Positions 51,828-62,369 of a stretch of DNA of 64,000 bases are shown here, piece after piece. The stretch covers positions 58,536,917 to 58,600,916 of the forward strand of contig CM049319.1 in the NCBI GenBank assembly GCA_026874595.1, in the 5' to 3' direction. This DNA comes from Sipunculus nudus. Lineage: Eukaryota > Annelida > Sipuncula > Golfingiida > Sipunculidae. The position numbers and the translations under genes are program-made. Position 1 is the stretch's first letter; each line of letters starts with the position of its first letter. A model generated the notes under the pieces. It was given only the letters and a program-made list of their open reading frames with translations, searched no databases and was not told where the DNA came from.

Positions 51828-54800
51828 GGAAACCTATGATCACACAAAGATACATCAGCTATATAAACTGCAACAAATAAATACATACGAAACATTGCTG
51901 AGACGTGTCTTATCCACAGATATCGTCTGACAACTGGATGTCAATTCGACACGGGCAGTGCTGTCTGTGGCATCCTTGACAATACCAATATAACCTGTAA
52001 ACAGAAATACTGGGTGAAATACAAATATAACATATTAACAGACTGAAATACTAATATTACCTATGCACAGACTGAAATACCAATATAACCTATAACTAGA
52101 ATATCAGCAGAATCTGAGAAAGTCCCTCAGCCAAAAGAACAGTGTTTATAGGTGGTTACAGTAACAAGTACAAAATATTTGTTGAAAAATCTGATAAAAA
52201 TTCAGAACTGACCGAGATTTTGTCAATATACATCTTAATCAAAGAAATAAAATTCCTACGGTGAATCCTTTAAGAGATATACCGCTCACAAGACCAAAGT
52301 AGAAAAATCCGATAAAAATTCATTTAAAATCAGAAATTGTAGGTGGCGCCACCAAACTTGTGCAGCAGGTACAGACCATCAGTCCCAATGACCATAGTAA
52401 ATTTTGTGAAAATCCACCTAATTGTTCCTTAGAAATAAACTTATAAGTGTTTTTCTATAATCAGCTCTAAAATGTAGAAAAATAGGTCAAGGTCACCCAT
52501 TTATGAACTTGACCGAGATTTTGTCAATATACATATTCAGCGAAGAAATAAAATTCCTATGGTGAATCCTTTTAGAGATATCCTGCTCACAAGGTAAAAG
52601 TTAACGGACACCGGACGGACGGACAGCTTGGGTGACGACAATAGCCCATCAGTGTAAGGGCTGAGGGCTAAAAAGGATGAAATAATGGGTGAAATACCAT
52701 TCTAACCTGGCAGTGAAATACTAGGTGAAGTAACAATATAACCTGTAGACAGTGAGATACTGAGTGAAATACCACTATAATCTGTATACATAGTGATATA
52801 CTCAATGAAAACCAAAATAACCTGTTCACAGAGTAAACATTTGCGTAAATCATGCTGTAAGTTGTACAGAAGCAACACCATGTATACTTAATGAACAACT
52901 TTTGTTTCTATCATCAATGTCTTTTTTAACCTTCAGCAAAATAGCCAAACTTTATACATTTGTTTCAACCCATACATTTCAGAGCCCACAGGACAATTCA
53001 TTTTCATAGAATATGGAACTTGCATACCTTTGTATGGCCCCTGAATGATCCTGACTGTCTGACCAATAAGACTCCTGTCTCGCCTGTCCATGCCCCGCCC
53101 CCTCCCTGCACCCCGCCCTCCAGGTGTGCCCCCTCCACTACTTGGATGTACTGGACTGTGGATCCGCGGGGACATCGGACTGTATGGACTCATGGCAGGG
53201 CCAGCATTGGATTGCTATGGAAACAGGTAAAATTAATAACAAGATCTGGAAACCTTGGTGAAATATTTTGGATGAAAAGAATGTCAAGTGTCCCTGAATG
53301 TATCATTAAGTGCATAAGCAGATTCACATAAGACCCCAAACCAACTTCATATGTTATTTGCACTGATACAATTTGATGTACATGATGCATTTCCTAAAAG
53401 CACCACTTTGATAGCTTCAGTTTCATATTTAATTACATTTATGATGAGATAAAATAATATTTAATAAATTTAACTTTGTTTTAATGTGTGCTTTTTCAAA
53501 TTTGGCAAAACTATACTGAACAGTCTAAAATGAAATTTTTTCTTGAAATATGGAATTATCAGGTAAGAATCGTTAATTATTGGACAATTACAACAGGTTA
53601 AATTTTAAGCACACATTAGATATTTCAAATGAATTTTAATGTAAATCGAACTGAATAACAGAAGATCAAGGGTACATACCCTGTTTCCACCAGCTAACAC
53701 CAGATGGCGTGTCTTGCAGACAAATATACCAGCATTGTCCGTCATAAGCCTTGAGTACAGGAAGGCCCAGCTTCTGTACAAGTGTTTTATTTCTCCTTGT
53801 CTTCCCTTTAAACAGACAAATTCATGGTTATATATAAAATGTATGCACTTTGTCAATTATTTCTAAACAAATTTCGATATTTACTTCATCACTGCATACA
53901 TAATTAGAAATACTTTGACTTGAAATGTCAGAGGTTCCCTTCTCAATTATTTTTCATTAATTAATTCAGTGGTCTGAATATATTCCAAATTGAATAATTT
54001 ACCCGTTTTATGTGCTGATCACCTGAATACAATATCTATATTAAACCAAAATAAACCTTAAGTAGTCCAACTTTCACCTGTTGTAAATATATTGTCAGAA
54101 ATTACTTCATTAAGATACAAAACAAAGACTATAAAAAATATATTATTATATAAGTCAAATGGTATCAATAAACATTTATAACTGCTTTATACTCACTGAG
54201 TGAGGCCCATCAATGACCTTGACAATGTCCTTGACCTGTATGTTGTTATTTTCTGCGTCAAGTGCTACAGCATTCCGAGAATCTCTCTTTTTAGAAACTG
54301 ATGAATGTTTCATGTGGACAACCTGAAAGAACAATTTATCTAGATGAAAATAATATACAAGTTTGAGAAGAAAACAAACCACTGAAATGTTTAGGCATCT
54401 GGCAAAAATTATCACTACTAACCAGACACTGAGCGACTAAGATCCATACCAGCACACATTAAAAATGTCAAAATTTAAGCTTATAGCAAAAATGTATCTG
54501 GAAAAATCCTCATTATAAAATGAAAAGAATTGTCTGTAACATGATGCCTAAAAATATGCATTTAGTTATAATATTCAGTGGATATGTTGCGACTTTCTTT
54601 TGTTATTAATAAGTCAATTATGGCTGAATAAGTTAATTATGAACAGTGTTCACAGTTCTGTTATAAGAATTACATTTCTTCACCCACAAATGTATGTATG
54701 TATGTTAAGGAGATATATGGGTCATGAGTCTAGTGTATAATGAAGTGACACACAAATTACCTTTCCAAACATATTGAGAACTTGGAAACTTTCCCTCTCT

Positions 54801-57800
54801 AGCCGTACAATTACTCCACATGTCTGAGGGCTACCAAAACATACATGTTATGAACAATGAAAGAGAGCTCCTAAAGCATGTGAATAATGGGAAAAGAAAT
54901 AAACTTATATATTTATATATATATATATATTTATATATAAATTATCAAAATAAAACATTAAGGTTCAATAAATCAATGTGAAACTGCTCTACCGGGGGGG
55001 GATTAATAATATATATATATAGATATATATATTACAATCATATGGGCAAATACACAATAAAAAAGAATGTACATTTAATGAACAGGATTTTTAACAATAA
55101 TTAAATTCAAACTTCAGCTTGGGTTGATAAAGAAATATCTCACAGAAATTAGTTTAATTTAAAACTGAGTGAGTATTCTGTCATGGATTTACAATACAGT
55201 CTATGATTCTGAAAACAATTACAACTCGTGTTGTATTCCAACTGCAAGAGGTTTCATTTATACTCACTCTATCTGTACCATGTCACCAAACTGGAACTGA
55301 CCCATGGAGTCCACCCCCGTGGCCATTTCTGTACACAACTGTAGGTCCATGGGACGCACTTTTAACTGCAACAATGAATTTGAATGACAGGTTAAACTGG
55401 AAGAAAGATGTACATAAAATAATAAACCTCAACCATACCTAGAGTTTAAGGTTGCATTCCTGGCAAAAACCAGCTAAATTAAAATAATTCTTAAAGTTGT
55501 TTCAAATGCCTACATATTGACACCATAAAATATAAATCATTTAAAACCTTGTACAGAGTTCTTTATATATAGTTTATGATATATTTTTTTTAGGAAATTC
55601 ACATTCATTATCATATTATTATATTTAATTTTTTAAAGGGTACATAATTTTAAGCAACCAAAAACAACAAACCACTTTTTAGTGGGCTAATATCAAACTA
55701 CTTAACAAAATCTCTAAACCTTGTTTTTGTTTTTCCTTGACCATTTATCATTCTTGCTGAAAATATTCAAAATCTGATTTTACGTTTTAGTAGAAATGAC
55801 AATATCCTGTAGTTCTATGAACCAATGTTGCAGTGTTTTTTTTTTATGTGAAAATAAATATGAGCCATAGTTTTTTACAGGAACTAACAATAGGTTAGCT
55901 TTTTGAGGCCCTTCTTATATAATTTGACATATAATAAATACTATCTTTCTTGTAAACTTAATGGACTCAAACATTTAGTGTTAGGTAAGAACAGCAGGTG
56001 GTGCTAGTGAGGTGGAAAAAATTTTTACAATCCAGCTATACCTCGTGCATTGTGAGATCAGAGAAAAGAACTATGATGTTATCTTCTACACGAACAATCA
56101 ATCCGGTGTCCCCCTCATAACGTCCTCCAATAACCTTGACGTGATCTCCAACTTTGAAGTATTTGCGAAGCTCACTTGCTGGGAACTCCAGTGGGTCCTA
56201 AAAAACATTGATAGAACAAAGTGTACCATTATTGAATACCAAAGTGAACTATTTAATGTGCCAACCAAATTAATAATTTTTGCATTATAAACAATACAAA
56301 CAGTGTTGTTGCATATAAGCGGACTCTTGTTTAATTATGATCACAGTAATAATGAGAAGAAAAATAAAATTATTTATTATACTATAAATCTTAAGCTTTT
56401 AAGCACAAGACTAAGGCAATATGATTAATTATAATGCTTTGCTCACAACACAATACAATACACAATATGATACAAATATGATATATTATAATTCAGATTC
56501 CATGCCAAATTTTCCCTCCTATACAGCATTATTAATAACCTTATACTCCAAGGATTTATTTCCAAATCATCAATAAAATTGATTCCCAAATGATTGGTGA
56601 ATGAGATGCTTCCTAAATGATGGGTAAATAAGATGCTTCCTAAATGACTGGTGAATGAGATGCTTCCTGAATGATTGGTTAATGAGATGCTTCCTAAATG
56701 ATAGGTGAATGAGATGCTTCCTAAATGACTGGTGAATGAGATGCTCCCTAAATGATTGGTGAATGAGATGCTTTCTAAATGATTGGTGAATGAGATGCTC
56801 CCTAAATGATTGGTGAATGAGATGCTTTCTAAATGATTGGTGAATGAGATGCTTCCTAAATGACTGGTGAATGAGATGCTTCCTAAATGATTGGTTAATG
56901 AGATGCTTTCTAAATGACTGGTGAATGAGATGCTTCCTAAATGATTGGTTAATGAGATGCTTCCTAAATGATGAGTGAATGAGATGCTTCCTAAATGATT
57001 GGTGAATGAGATGCTTCCTAAATGATTGGTGAATGAGATGCTTCCTGAATGATTGGTGAATGAGATGCTTCTTAAATGATCAGAGAATGAGATCCTTCCT
57101 AAATGATAAGTGAATGAGATGCTTTCTAAATGACTGGTGAATGAGATGCTCCCTAAATGATTGGTGAATGAGATGCTTTCTAAATGATTGGTGAATGAGA
57201 TGCTTCCTAAATGACTGGTGAATGAGATGCTTCCTAAATGATTGGTTAATGAGATGCTTCCTAAATGATTGGTTAATGAGATGCTTTCTAAATGACTGGT
57301 GAATGAGATGCTCCCTAAATGATTGGTGAATGAGATGCTTTCTAAATGATTGGTGAATGAGATGCTTCCTAAATGACTGGTGAATGAGATGCTTCCTAAA
57401 TGACTGGTTAATGAGATGCTTCCTAAATGATTGGTTAATGAGATGCTTTCTAAATGACTGGTGAATGAGATGCTCCCTAAATGATTGGTGAATGAGATGC
57501 TTTCTAAATGATTGGTGAATGAGATGCTTCCTAAATGACTGGTGAATGAGATGCTTCCTAAATGACTGGTGAATGAGATGCTTCCTAAATGATTGGTTAA
57601 TGAGATGCTTTCTAAATGACTGGTGAATGAGATGCTTCCTAAATGATTGGTTAATGAGATGCTTCCTAAATGATGAGTGAATGAGATGCTTCCTAAATGA
57701 TTGGTGAATGAGATGCTTCCTAAATGACTGGTGAATGAGATGCTTCCTAAATGATTGTTGAAGGAGATGCTTCCTAAATGATTGTTGAATGAGATGCTTC

Positions 57801-60063
57801 CTAAATGATCGGTGAATGAGATGCTTCCTAAATGATCAGTGAATGAGATGCTTCCTAAATGATCGCTAAATGAGATGCTTCCTAAATGACTGGTGAATGA
57901 GATGCTTCCTAAATGACTGGTGAATGAGATGCTTCCTAAATGATTGGTGAACGAGATGCTACCTAAATGATCAGTGAACGAGATGCTTCCTAAATGATTG
58001 GTGAATGAGATGCTTCCTAAATGATTGGTGAATGAGATGCTTCCTAAATGATTGGTGAATGAGATGCTTACTATTCAATTGGTGAATGAGATGCTTCCTA
58101 AATGATCAATGAATGAGATGCTTCCTAAATGATCAGTGAACGAGATGCTTCCTAAATGATCAGTGAATGGGATGCTTCCTAAATGACCGGTGAATGAGAT
58201 GCTTCCTAAATGATTGGTGAATGAGATGCTCCCTAAATGATTGGTGAATGAGATGCTCCCTAAATGATTGGTGAATGAGATGCTCCCTAAATGATTGGTG
58301 AATGAGATGCTAACTAATCAATTGGTGAATGAGATGCTTCCTAATTAATTGGTGAATGAGATGCTTCCTTAATGACCGGTGAATGAGATGCCATTCAGAA
58401 CTTCCCTGCCAAAGATGTATCATCTTAAATGCCTTTAATGATGCTGGAAGACTTATTATCCATCAGATGATATATCGTCATTGTATTGATACACTGAAAT
58501 CTGACGATACCAATACGACATCAAGATGTATCGCTGTACCAGTGAATCCTTATAATGCTACACAGGACCCAGAACAAACAAGGATTAATAATCACTAGAT
58601 CAGCGATGAGAATACATCTCTGAGCTCATGACAGGAAATTATCAGTTCACAATTAAGATTTTGGCAAGGATCAGACCAAAAACCTTCACCTCAGCAGTTC
58701 ATTGTCTGAACCCCTCCATGCCATGTCAAATCACAGATTAACCAAAACCAAATTTAAAGGACAAAATATAGGAATTTATAGGAATTTTCAGTAAAAAATA
58801 TTGAATAAAATATAAAGGGAGTTTTCACAGTGCAATCATGGTTCACAAGGTATATAAACAGGACCCTCTATCCTCCAAGCGGATTTTAAGAGTCTATATA
58901 ATTTGTTCAGATGGCTGTCCTTGTATAACTGCACCACTCACATGGACAGCTCCACTAGTGTTGAATGTTTTTTTTTTATATGGGTTTATATAACAATAAA
59001 TAATAAAAAAATAAAAAATTTTATCAGAAACACAATTCAGCAATAAAACATATAGGAATATATATTTTATTCTAAATTCTGGAAAATATTGGAAATTTTA
59101 GGAGACAATTTTTCATAGGAAAATATGGGAAATACAAGAGTATGTGAATACCCTGTGATACCTTTACCACAACTGCCCAAGTCATACTTGATCCATCTAC
59201 CAGACTTTATACTGCTGCCCCCTAGTGAGAGCACAGTGAACAAGCCTTAGGTTTGTGACTGTCTATTATAAACTTTTACTAAAAGCAATTCAGTCACCTG
59301 CCTTATCTGTAGAATATTCAATCTCTGGCTTATTCTCCATACATATCAATGAACTGCAGTAAGTTCTAATAATGTCTCTGTGACTGATGTGTGAGCTTGT
59401 TTATCTGTAAGCTGTTAGTATTCACTGTACAATGTTGACAAACAGAAAGGTCATGTGACTGAAGGTGGCTGGTGGCACGTGCAGATGTTGAAAGGTCAGT
59501 AATGGCATTTGCAAAAATCTGGTTCGTCTGTGTTGAATGTGTTTGTATTAATTAATTAGGCCCTCTTTAAACACATCTGTGATACATGACTACAAATTCT
59601 TCCAAAAGTTTTAATATCCCTCAAGGAGGTTATGTTTTTGACAGCATTGGTTTGTCTGTTCGCCTGTTTGTCTGATAGCAACATTACTCAAAATGTTAAG
59701 AACAGATTTGACATTTTCAGGATAGCTTGGCCATGATACAAGGAACAATTGATTAAACATTTTCTGGGTGATCTTGATCACCATCTGGACCCAGGAATTT
59801 TTTTAAGGTAAATTTCTGCATTTCTAAAAATGCAATATGAGGGTTGTGAGCTGCCTTGGCGAATGTTTGCACTCGCTGAGTGCTTTTCTAATTGACAAGC
59901 ATTTTCCTCACCTTGAGATCTTCGTGTTTAGGCAGCATGGTAATTTTGTTCCCGTCAATACGTATGATTTTTCCCTGTAGATGAACCAATTCACCCTCGC
60001 ACACCTCCACGGCATCACCTGGGGCGAAATTATGTCCGACCTGCGAGGATGAGGTCTTACCTT
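38624..60063 (-). CDS. SUPT5H: SUPT5H (Spt5), DSIF large subunit, 3' part; 14 exons
   Basis: Transcription elongation factor Spt5, which with Spt4 forms DSIF on RNA polymerase II in the nucleus, controlling promoter-proximal pausing and, once phosphorylated by P-TEFb, processive elongation. Fourteen minus-strand segments flanked by AG acceptors and GT donors join without a frame break into 1952 coding bases (2 + 650 codons, 649 residues plus TGA). The order matches animal Spt5: KOW2, KOW3, a degenerate KOW-like segment, KOW4, a Ser/Pro/Gly/Arg linker, KOW5, CTR1 (TPMYGS-type repeats), CTR2 (SPSPAGY-type repeats) and terminal KOWs. Animal Spt5 is about 1,080 residues, so roughly the first 400 (acidic N terminus, NGN, KOW1) lie beyond base 64000. 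No stop or frameshift is seen, so the gene looks functional. Exon joins: 60063..59912, 56197..56042, 55365..55268, 54830..54761, 54322..54197, 53805..53680, 53214..53028, 51994..51889, 51374..51147, 49112..48925, 45333..45175, 43966..43854, 40459..40364, 38770..38624. Confidence 0.95.
38771..40363 (-). other. SUPT5H intron between last two exons
   Basis: 1.6 kb AT-rich intron without recognised repeats or genes. Confidence 0.8.
40364..40459 (-). CDS. SUPT5H: SUPT5H exon m (penultimate KOW, second half)
   Basis: 96 bases, phase 0. It encodes [20 protein letters not shown] and then [12 protein letters not shown]. Acceptor TTTCAG|GGAGG, donor GACAGG|GTAAGT. Confidence 0.94.
40870..41790. repeat. 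Array of ~145 bp monomers rich in AGGTCA half sites (copy 2, SUPT5H intron)
   Basis: Boxes at about 40900, 41047, 41188, 41335, 41474 (deleted form), 41604 and 41748. Monomers alternate as CTCATGACCCC and CTTGTGACCTC types, giving a dimer of about 290 bp. GGACATATATAAGTCAAGTT and GGACAGATAGCTCCTGTGAC mark each type. Confidence 0.9.
42400..43503 (-). mobile_element. pogo/Tigger-like DNA transposon remnant in SUPT5H intron
   Basis: Ends are inverted: CAGTTGTGACTTGATAATCC at 42400 and, on the minus strand from 43503, CAGTCGCGACTTGACATTCC, with TA beyond the right end. On the minus strand at about 43130-42845 a transposase C-terminal tail can be read: [20 protein letters not shown], an acidic stretch ([10 protein letters not shown]), then after a frameshift [20 protein letters not shown]. 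This is the acidic tail pattern of Tigger/JERKY-type transposases. The DDE catalytic core is missing, so it is an internally deleted, inactive copy. Confidence 0.7.
43854..43966 (-). CDS. SUPT5H: SUPT5H exon l (penultimate KOW, first half)
   Basis: 113-base exon encoding [16 protein letters not shown] followed by [10 protein letters not shown], the start of the penultimate KOW. Acceptor TTGTAG|GAATG, donor ATCTCT|GTAAGT. Confidence 0.93.
44492..44900. repeat. ~175 bp tandem units (two and a part)
   Basis: GCATGG(T)TCCAAAAAAGCATT … CCTAACCTTTGCCAAACTC starts at 44492, 44667 and 44841. The first two units are nearly identical (TCTGCAGATAGATTCTTGCC, GAGTATCTAGCTATAAGCGA). The third diverges after AAACTCT. 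Confidence 0.9.
45175..45333 (-). CDS. SUPT5H: SUPT5H exon k (CTR2)
   Basis: 159-base exon of CTR2 repeats: [29 protein letters not shown], then [16 protein letters not shown]. Acceptor TTTCAG|CTGGT, donor GAGCCG|GTAAGA. The repeat count looks lower than in vertebrate Spt5. Confidence 0.95.
45992..46591. repeat. ~600 bp direct repeat, copy 1 (SUPT5H intron j-k)
   Basis: ACAAGGGACCCATGCGTCAC … GGAGAATCCAGAATATA. Very similar to 60486-61094 over its whole length and in the same orientation. Confidence 0.9.
46990..48470 (+). repeat. Hairpin-ended repeat family, near-complete copy in SUPT5H intron
   Basis: About 1.5 kb between exons j and k. It has the shared body, a G21 run (47600-47620), a GGCCGGACGG-type run (48390-48425) and a terminal hairpin at 48438-48466 followed by AAAAA. 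No coding capacity, consistent with a non-autonomous element. Confidence 0.7.
48925..49112 (-). CDS. SUPT5H: SUPT5H exon j (acidic bridge and start of CTR2)
   Basis: 188-base exon. It begins with the acidic segment [10 protein letters not shown] and continues into Pro-rich repeats ([34 protein letters not shown]) of CTR2. Acceptor TTTCAG|GTCTA, donor TCAAG|GTACAG. Confidence 0.94.
49113..51146 (-). other. SUPT5H intron between exons i and j
   Basis: 2 kb AT-rich intron with an (ATT)n run at about 51088-51112. No gene or clear repeat seen. Confidence 0.7.
51147..51374 (-). CDS. SUPT5H: SUPT5H exon i (CTR1, P-TEFb target repeats)
   Basis: 228-base exon encoding CTR1, a run of short repeats centred on threonine-proline: [43 protein letters not shown] and MTPGRAS, then [12 protein letters not shown]. 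In animals these Thr-Pro sites are phosphorylated by CDK9. Acceptor TTTCAG|TGGTGG, donor ATCCAG|GTAAAA. Confidence 0.95.
51796..51822. repeat. (AT)n microsatellite
   Basis: Short TA dinucleotide run in the intron between exons h and i. Confidence 0.9.
51889..51994 (-). CDS. SUPT5H: SUPT5H exon h (end of KOW5)
   Basis: 106-base exon encoding [20 protein letters not shown] and then [11 protein letters not shown], the second half of KOW5. Acceptor TTACAG|GTTATA, donor GTTTC|GTATGT. Confidence 0.95.
52130..52640 (+). repeat. Two ~300 bp tandem units ending in a GGACGGAC run
   Basis: GACCGAGATTTTGTCAATAT … AAATAAAATTCCTA(C/T)GGTGAA … CCGCTCACAAG occurs at 52208 and 52510. GGTGGCGCCACC lies at 52342 and the unit ends in ACACCGGACGGACGGACAGC, linking it to the other GGAC-ended families. 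It sits between exons g and h. Confidence 0.75.
53028..53214 (-). CDS. SUPT5H: SUPT5H exon g (linker and start of KOW5)
   Basis: 187-base exon. The first half is a disordered linker ([19 protein letters not shown], then a Gly/Arg-rich run). The second half starts KOW5 with [15 protein letters not shown]. It is far more GC-rich than its introns. Acceptor CCATAG|CAATC, donor ACAAAG|GTATGC. Confidence 0.95.
53680..53805 (-). CDS. SUPT5H: SUPT5H exon f (end of KOW4)
   Basis: 126 bases, phase 0. It encodes [18 protein letters not shown] and then [15 protein letters not shown], completing KOW4. Acceptor TTTAAAG|GGAAG, donor AACAGG|GTATGT. Confidence 0.95.
54197..54322 (-). CDS. SUPT5H: SUPT5H exon e (start of KOW4)
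   Basis: 126 bases, phase 0 on both sides. It encodes a basic stretch ([14 protein letters not shown]) followed by [15 protein letters not shown], the first half of KOW4. Acceptor TTTCAG|GTTG, donor CACTCA|GTGAGT. The next exon is also exactly 126 bases and phase 0. Confidence 0.95.
54761..54830 (-). CDS. SUPT5H: SUPT5H exon d (degenerate KOW-like segment)
   Basis: Small 70-base exon encoding [19 protein letters not shown] and MFGK. It completes the KOW-like fold begun in the previous exon. Acceptor TGGTAG|CCCTC, donor GGAAAG|GTAATT. Confidence 0.93.
54905..55035. repeat. TA-rich simple sequence with G8 run
   Basis: TATATTTATATATATATAT-like text at 54905-54940 and (AT)n at 55009-55033, separated by CCGGGGGGGG (54992-55001), in the intron between exons c and d. 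Confidence 0.8.
55268..55365 (-). CDS. SUPT5H: SUPT5H exon c (KOW3-KOW4 linker)
   Basis: 98-base exon in phase 0/2 encoding [11 protein letters not shown] and then [11 protein letters not shown]. Acceptor TTGCAG|TTAAAA, donor ATAGA|GTGAGT. The split Asp codon is completed by the first base of the next exon, giving QIDPQT. Confidence 0.93.
56042..56197 (-). CDS. SUPT5H: SUPT5H exon b (KOW3)
   Basis: 156-base exon joined in phase 0 to the previous one (HEDLK|DPLEF). It encodes the KOW3 core, with the signature [10 protein letters not shown] followed by [11 protein letters not shown] and LFSDLTMHE. Acceptor TTTTTTAG|GACC, donor CACGAG|GTATAG. Confidence 0.95.
56575..58390. repeat. 27-bp minisatellite, about 67 units, in SUPT5H intron
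   Basis: Unit GGTGAATGAGATGCTTCC + TAAATGATT, spaced exactly 27 bp where checked (AGATGCT at 56604, 56631, 56658). Variants recur: ACTGG/ATTGG, CTCCCT/CTTTCT/CTTCCT, GGTTAATG. Blocks of variants repeat in order, suggesting higher-order amplification. The right edge is more degenerate (CTTACTATTC, CTAACTAATC). Confidence 0.97.
58391..59911 (-). other. SUPT5H intron, 5' part before the minisatellite
   Basis: No gene seen. A CTCF-like motif lies on the minus strand at 59230-59214 (TCACTAGGGGGCAGC). Confidence 0.6.
59912..60063 (-). CDS. SUPT5H: SUPT5H exon a (KOW2)
   Basis: First SUPT5H exon in the window, encoding the KOW2 region with residues [20 protein letters not shown] and ending PKHEDLK. 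The donor AAG|GTGAGG is clear. I set the 5' edge at the acceptor GTTTCAG|AAGG. A second CAG at 60043-60041, in front of GTCGGACAT, is possible and would remove seven codons. Confidence 0.9.
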
Positions 60064-60485
60064 CTGAAACCACTTCAATTAAGTTAAGGATTACACATCA
60101 TGCTTAAATTAGCTCAAACGGATTCTATTATATTCAGTGAGTTTGATGTTGATGACTCTACAGCTATGAAGGGCTTAAGTTATTTTTATATGTAAGAATA
60201 ATTCAGTGTAGTCAATTCCTGTATAAGCCTGAATGCAGCATTAAAATATTCTGAATATATGTGATTAAAATGGTGAATTATATTGAGAACCTAACGGTAT
60301 TTATCCCACAACATCATTCAGAAATGGGCATTTCAAATGACTGAAAATACAAAATGAATTTCTAAAATAATAAAATACATAGTAAACTTTGGATAATAGC
60401 AAGTTCACCATCAGACCCCTGATGCCCTCTATCAGGTATGACCTAAACTAAAACTATTCCATCAATTTGTTCACTTCTCCTAATA

Positions 60486-61094
60486 ACAAGGGACCCATTG
60501 GTCACGGCGCTCAGCTGTTATATATGATAAAAAATATGATTTGGGAAAGCGGCACATGCTTGTTTTGTGTGGTAATAAATATAAGCTTCATATGAGTTGT
60601 TGAAGTTTAGCTTATGTATGATTTTGATAGTATCTTTGAAGACAGGGAAGAGGATTGATTTCATTTATTTTATTAACAAATGGAGTGCTAGTCACACAGA
60701 TTTTGACTTGGCCATATAACTTATAAGCAGCACATATTATAAAAGAGTTTAACTATTTATTAAAATTTAATAACAAATATTGTGCCAATATAATTTTTAT
60801 AAAAAAAAAATAATAAGAAAATCATATGATTTTTTAAAATAAAATACAACTGAAATGATTATTGAAACAATATTATAGAATATATTAATGAATGCATTCA
60901 TGAATACATTTTGAAAGTATCTGCACTGGTATTCAAATACTTTCATTTTTACCTGAATTCCCATTCTTATGCAATACAATTTTTTAATGCAGTACATATT
61001 CATATTCGTATTCAAATACATTTGCAAAGCATTTGCACCATGTCTAGTATTTATTCAGTTTTAGCCAAACAAAGATGTTGAGAATCCAGAATAT
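60486..61094. repeat. ~600 bp direct repeat, copy 2 (SUPT5H 5'-most intron)
   Basis: ACAAGGGACCCATTGGTCAC … TGAGAATCCAGAATATA. Differs from copy 1 by scattered substitutions and small indels. Confidence 0.9.
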
Positions 61095-61599
61095 ACAAAA
61101 TTCACACATTTAAATAATGATCATAAGTACCTGGTTTTGTAGCTTTTATTTATATTTAAAAAAAAATAAATGTAATATATTCACTTTGGACTACTTTCAC
61201 ATCAATCTACACACTGGACACAGTAGGAATCTAGATTAATATTATCAACTGCATCTTTGTCTATCATTTATTTCCTTCATATGATCCCTAATGATTAGTA
61301 ATGAATAATATGATTTATTTTTTTATCATTAAAATTTCACTGAAAAATACCATAGGTGACTGCATGGTGTCATTTGGAATAACATTGACATTGACATTCT
61401 ACCCATCCATACAAGATTCTTACATCATCAGTAACTGCAAGTTAATTTTCTGTTACTCATCAACTAACAAATTCCTTTTCTATTAATTTTTCTTTAATTT
61501 GTTATAAAAAACCAATACAAGATTATTAATTTATTGTTTATTGTTATGTTGTTTTTCAAAACAACTACTAGATGAGTTGGGTTTGACACCTGGATCAAC

Positions 61600-62340
61600 T
61601 GTGGCTGGGCATTAGCTGCCTGGCTGCCCCAGTGTATGCTTCGCTCAAGCATGCATAATCTGATGAAAGGTCAACAAGGTCAACATACAGGTGACTGAAG
61701 AGGGGCTGGATTAAGCCTGGGTCTGACATGGTCTCATATAAACATTAATAAAAGCTACAATATTTGGCCAATTTCTTTCAGCTTTCTAAACTACAAAGAT
61801 GAAATCCTCATGTGTGCATGATATGAAAATTATATCAACAGTGCTCTCAGGAAACAAACGTGCCATGGTCAAAGTTGGGCAAAATTTAAGGTACTAATTT
61901 TATATTTATACTAATAACTTATAAAATTTGAAAAATTCAGAACTAATTTTTGGTATTCAATTGAATCTTGATTAAATAATGTTACATCCCTGAAAAAAAA
62001 TCTCTAGCTTCAGCAATCCTCTTGTTAAGGGAGTAAATATATTTCTTGATTTTTTAAAAAGTGCATTATGTTTGGGCCCATAACTTAAAACAATTACGCA
62101 ATACTGACATCATTTCTGGCATGTGCATAGCGAATGTATAGAAAAATATGTATATTATACATGATCAAAGTCAGATCAGTTGTTTTGATATTAGGCAGTC
62201 TTACAGTGTAACAATGGGTTTTTAATGGAAAAATGAAGTTTTTCATTAATATTTCAAAGGAATTAAGTCCTAGTGATAAAATTCTTGGCATGGTAGGGGA
62301 TTTTAGAGACATCTAACTGTATGCTAAATTTAAGGAACTG
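61600..62340 (+). repeat. Hairpin-ended repeat family, 3'-truncated copy
   Basis: Shares CAAAGTTGGGCAAAATTTAA, TTGTTAAGGGAGTAAATATA and GTGCATTATGTTTGGGCCCA with the next copy, which begins where this one stops (about 62340). Confidence 0.7.
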
Positions 62341-62369
62341 AGAGCTGAAGCTGGGGAGCTGAACTCTAG

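Noticed and set aside
55203-55442. 79-codon + strand frame
   Set aside because: Antisense shadow of SUPT5H exon c.
56575-58390. CRISPR-like array
   Set aside because: Units abut without unique spacers and the host is an animal; this is a minisatellite.
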